From: Gemmatimonadota bacterium
GTDB taxonomy: Bacteria; Gemmatimonadota; Gemmatimonadetes; Gemmatimonadales; GWC2-71-9
Assembly (NCBI GenBank): GCA_003221085.1
Contig: QHUD01000063.1
Span: forward strand, 1 to 7,898
Length of the DNA stretch: 7,898 bases
Direction of reading: 5' to 3'
Below, in pieces: positions 6,460 through 7,898 of the stretch. Both the position numbers and the translations under genes were made by a program. Position 1 is the stretch's first letter, and each line of letters opens with the position of its first letter. The notes under the pieces are model-generated. The model ran no database searches. It was not told the DNA's origin and worked only from the letters and a program-made list of their open reading frames with translations.

Positions 6460-6483
6460 TACGAAACCCCAACATGAAGCGCC

Positions 6484-6490
6484 GGGAGGG
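6484..6490 (+). promoter_or_regulatory. Strong ribosome binding site that decides the MFS start
   Basis: GGGAGGG lies 3 bases upstream of GTG at 6494, with the GGAGG core 4 bases away. It supports the GTG start over the ATG at 6474, which is in a different frame. Confidence 0.7.
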
Positions 6491-6493
6491 CAA

Positions 6494-7780
6494 GTGGAAT
6501 CAGGTCGCGGGAGCAGCGCCAGGCTTCACTACGCCTGGATCGTCGCAGGCGTCACCTTCCTGGTTCTGTTGGCAACGGCCGGTGTGCGCGCCACCCCTGC
6601 CATCCTCATGGTGCCGCTGGAACGGGAGTTCGGCTGGACGCGCGCGGCCATCTCGGGCGCCATCGCCATCAACATCGCGCTGTTCGGGCTCATCGGGCCG
6701 TTCGCCGCGTCACTCATGAGCCGCTTCGGTCTGCGTCGCATCGTGCTCCTCGCCCTGGCCTTGCTGGCGGTGTCCGTCGGGGCGTCGTCGACGATGCACA
6801 CCCAGTGGCAGCTCACGCTCTTCTGGGGAGTGTTGGTCGGCTCGGCGACAAGCGTGACGGCGCTCGTGCTGGCGGCGATCGTGGTCAATCGCTGGTTCGA
6901 AGAGCGGCGGGGACTGATGTTGGGGGTCCTCTCGGCCGCCAACGCTACCGGGCAGCTAGTCTTCCTCCCGCTGCTCGCGCTGGTCGTGACGTCGCACGGG
7001 TGGCGCAGCGCGACGTACATCGTCGCTGGCGTCGCGGGCGCCGTATTCGTGATTGTGCTCATCTGGCTGAAGGACCAGCCCTCCGATGCAGGGCTACTCC
7101 CGTACGGCGCGACGGGCGTGCAGCAGCAGTCGCAGCAGAGCGTGGCGCAGGCCCCGCTGCGCGCCCTGCTCTGGGCGGCGCGGTCGCGCGAGTTCTGGAT
7201 CCTGGCGGGCAGCTTCTTTGTGTGCGGCGCCAGCACCAATGGCCTGATCGGGACGCATCTGATTCCCGCCTGCATGGATCACGGCATTCCCGAAGTGACC
7301 GCCGCCGGACTGCTCGCGGCGATGGGCGTCTTCGATCTCGTGGGGACGACCGCATCGGGCTGGCTGACCGACCGGTACAGCAGCCGGCTGCTGCTGTTTT
7401 GCTACTACGGGCTGCGCGGCCTGTCGTTGTTGTTTCTCCCCTTCGCACTGTCGAGTCAGCACATCTGGCTTTCCGGCTTCGCGGTGTTTTATGGTCTCGA
7501 CTGGATCGCGACGGTTCCGCCCACGGTGCGCCTCACGGCTGACACCTTCGGCAAGGAGAACGTCGGCGTGGTGTATGGGTGGATCGGCGCGTCGCATCAG
7601 CTGGGCGCGTCGCTCGCGGCGGTGATGGCCGGTGTGATCCGCACGTCGCTAGGCGACTATCGGGCTGCGTTTTGGATCTCAGGGGGCCTATGCTTGCTGG
7701 CGGCGGCACTCCTCATTGCGACGGGGCGAAAGGCGAGCGTCGCGGAGCAGGGGCCAGAGATGGTGGGGGCGGAGGCGTGA
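6494..7780 (+). CDS. MFS transporter, monocarboxylate/OFA-like
   Basis: A 428-residue inner-membrane protein with about 12 hydrophobic segments, the usual length and layout for the major facilitator superfamily. The first half begins LHYAWIVAGVTFLVLL (11-26), with GVRATP at 30-35 and FGWTRAAISGAIAINIALFG at 46-65. The loop 2-3 signature is degenerate (LMSRFGLRR, with Ser where Asp is typical). The central loop (about 194-220) is hydrophilic and Gln-rich (VQQQSQQ). The second half has the loop 8-9 signature SGWLTDRYSSR (288-298) and a distinctive GLDWIATVPPTVRLTAD block (334-350). The overall style resembles proton-linked carrier families for small carboxylates, but the substrate cannot be read from the sequence. 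It starts at GTG 6494 after a strong GGGAGGG. It is alone on its transcript as far as seen and divergent from the lipoprotein pair, across a 22-bp palindrome that may control it. Confidence 0.93.
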   Translation: MESGRGSSARLHYAWIVAGVTFLVLLATAGVRATPAILMVPLEREFGWTRAAISGAIAINIALFGLIGPFAASLMSRFGLRRIVLLALALLAVSVGASSTMHTQWQLTLFWGVLVGSATSVTALVLAAIVVNRWFEERRGLMLGVLSAANATGQLVFLPLLALVVTSHGWRSATYIVAGVAGAVFVIVLIWLKDQPSDAGLLPYGATGVQQQSQQSVAQAPLRALLWAARSREFWILAGSFFVCGASTNGLIGTHLIPACMDHGIPEVTAAGLLAAMGVFDLVGTTASGWLTDRYSSRLLLFCYYGLRGLSLLFLPFALSSQHIWLSGFAVFYGLDWIATVPPTVRLTADTFGKENVGVVYGWIGASHQLGASLAAVMAGVIRTSLGDYRAAFWISGGLCLLAAALLIATGRKASVAEQGPEMVGAEA

Positions 7781-7790
7781 TCCGCGAATC

Positions 7791-7804
7791 GCCCGTCTAC
7801 GGGC
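7791..7804 (+). other. Small hairpin after the MFS gene
   Basis: GCCCGT and ACGGGC are exact reverse complements separated by CT, 10 bases after the MFS stop. There is no T-run, so it is at best a weak or Rho-assisted termination or mRNA-end structure. Confidence 0.35.
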
Positions 7805-7836
7805 AAGTGCCGAGCCGCGAGTTCACTCGCGCACTT
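7805..7836 (+). other. Nested inverted repeat downstream of the MFS gene
   Basis: An inner stem CGCGAGT/ACTCGCG (7816-7822 and 7825-7831, two-base loop) sits inside an outer stem AAGTG/CACTT (7805-7809 and 7832-7836), with six unpaired bases on the left side. It directly follows the smaller hairpin at 7791-7804. No T-run follows. Possible roles are mRNA 3'-end protection or a protein-binding site. Confidence 0.4.
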
Positions 7837-7858
7837 CGAGCGCCGCGGCAACTGTGCC

Positions 7859-7898
7859 TGCCGCCTATTGCCGCCTCATGCCGCCCTTTGCCGCCTCT
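7859..7898. repeat. 10-bp tandem repeat, running off the right edge
   Basis: Four consecutive 10-bp units share the core TGCCGCC. Their last three bases vary (TAT, TCA, CTT, TCT). The array starts at 7859 and has no end in the window. The unit length is not a multiple of three, so it is unlikely to be coding. Ten bases is about one helical turn, which would put each core on the same face of the DNA. Confidence 0.6.

Noticed and set aside
6474..6719. 81-residue frame starting at ATG 6474
   Set aside because: It is out of frame with the MFS gene. The strong GGGAGGG is placed for GTG 6494 and lies downstream of this ATG.
6529..7275. 248-residue minus-strand open frame in the MFS gene
   Set aside because: It is antisense to clear transmembrane coding sequence and has no family features.

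Overview
The window is high-G+C DNA, densely packed with genes on both strands. It looks like the chromosome of a free-living Gram-negative bacterium. Three predicted lipoproteins, a lipoprotein peptidase, and one N-terminal beta domain of a style I associate with Gemmatimonadota (an N-C-T motif between a PEGA-like fold and a PD40 propeller) suggest that phylum or a relative. That placement is an inference, because there is no rRNA or marker gene here. I see no tRNA, rRNA, CRISPR array, transposase or phage gene.

Layout. Positions 1-2662 hold a minus-strand operon read right to left. It starts with a four-helix DUF2214 membrane protein that carries a one-base frameshift near 2445. A small DUF2277 protein follows, then a lipoprotein M3 metallopeptidase of the dipeptidyl carboxypeptidase (Dcp) type whose C-terminus runs off the left edge. 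A 181-bp divergent intergenic region (2663-2843) separates it from a plus-strand pair. The first gene of the pair is a small UBP-type zinc-finger protein. The second starts at TTG and overlaps the first gene's stop by 4 bases. It encodes a 555-residue fusion of an MhqO/PcpA-like ring-cleaving dioxygenase (VOC fold) and an MhqD-like serine alpha/beta hydrolase.

Only 8 bases after that fusion gene, a convergent minus-strand pair ends (4786-6362): a small unrecognised lipoprotein followed by a six-bladed PD40/TolB-like propeller lipoprotein. A short regulatory-looking region (6363-6493) with a perfect 22-bp palindrome divides this pair from a divergent plus-strand MFS transporter (6494-7780). 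The last 118 bases hold two hairpins and the start of a 10-bp tandem repeat that runs off the right edge.

How the genes work together. The clearest functional unit is the zinc-finger/fusion pair. In Bacillus subtilis MhqO and MhqD are separate proteins of the quinone/electrophile stress response. Here the predicted ring-opening and hydrolysis activities are one polypeptide, with all predicted metal ligands and the full Ser-Asp-His triad present. This is the most interesting feature of the window. The other blocks look like ordinary envelope, peptide-degradation and transport genes with no evident link to it.
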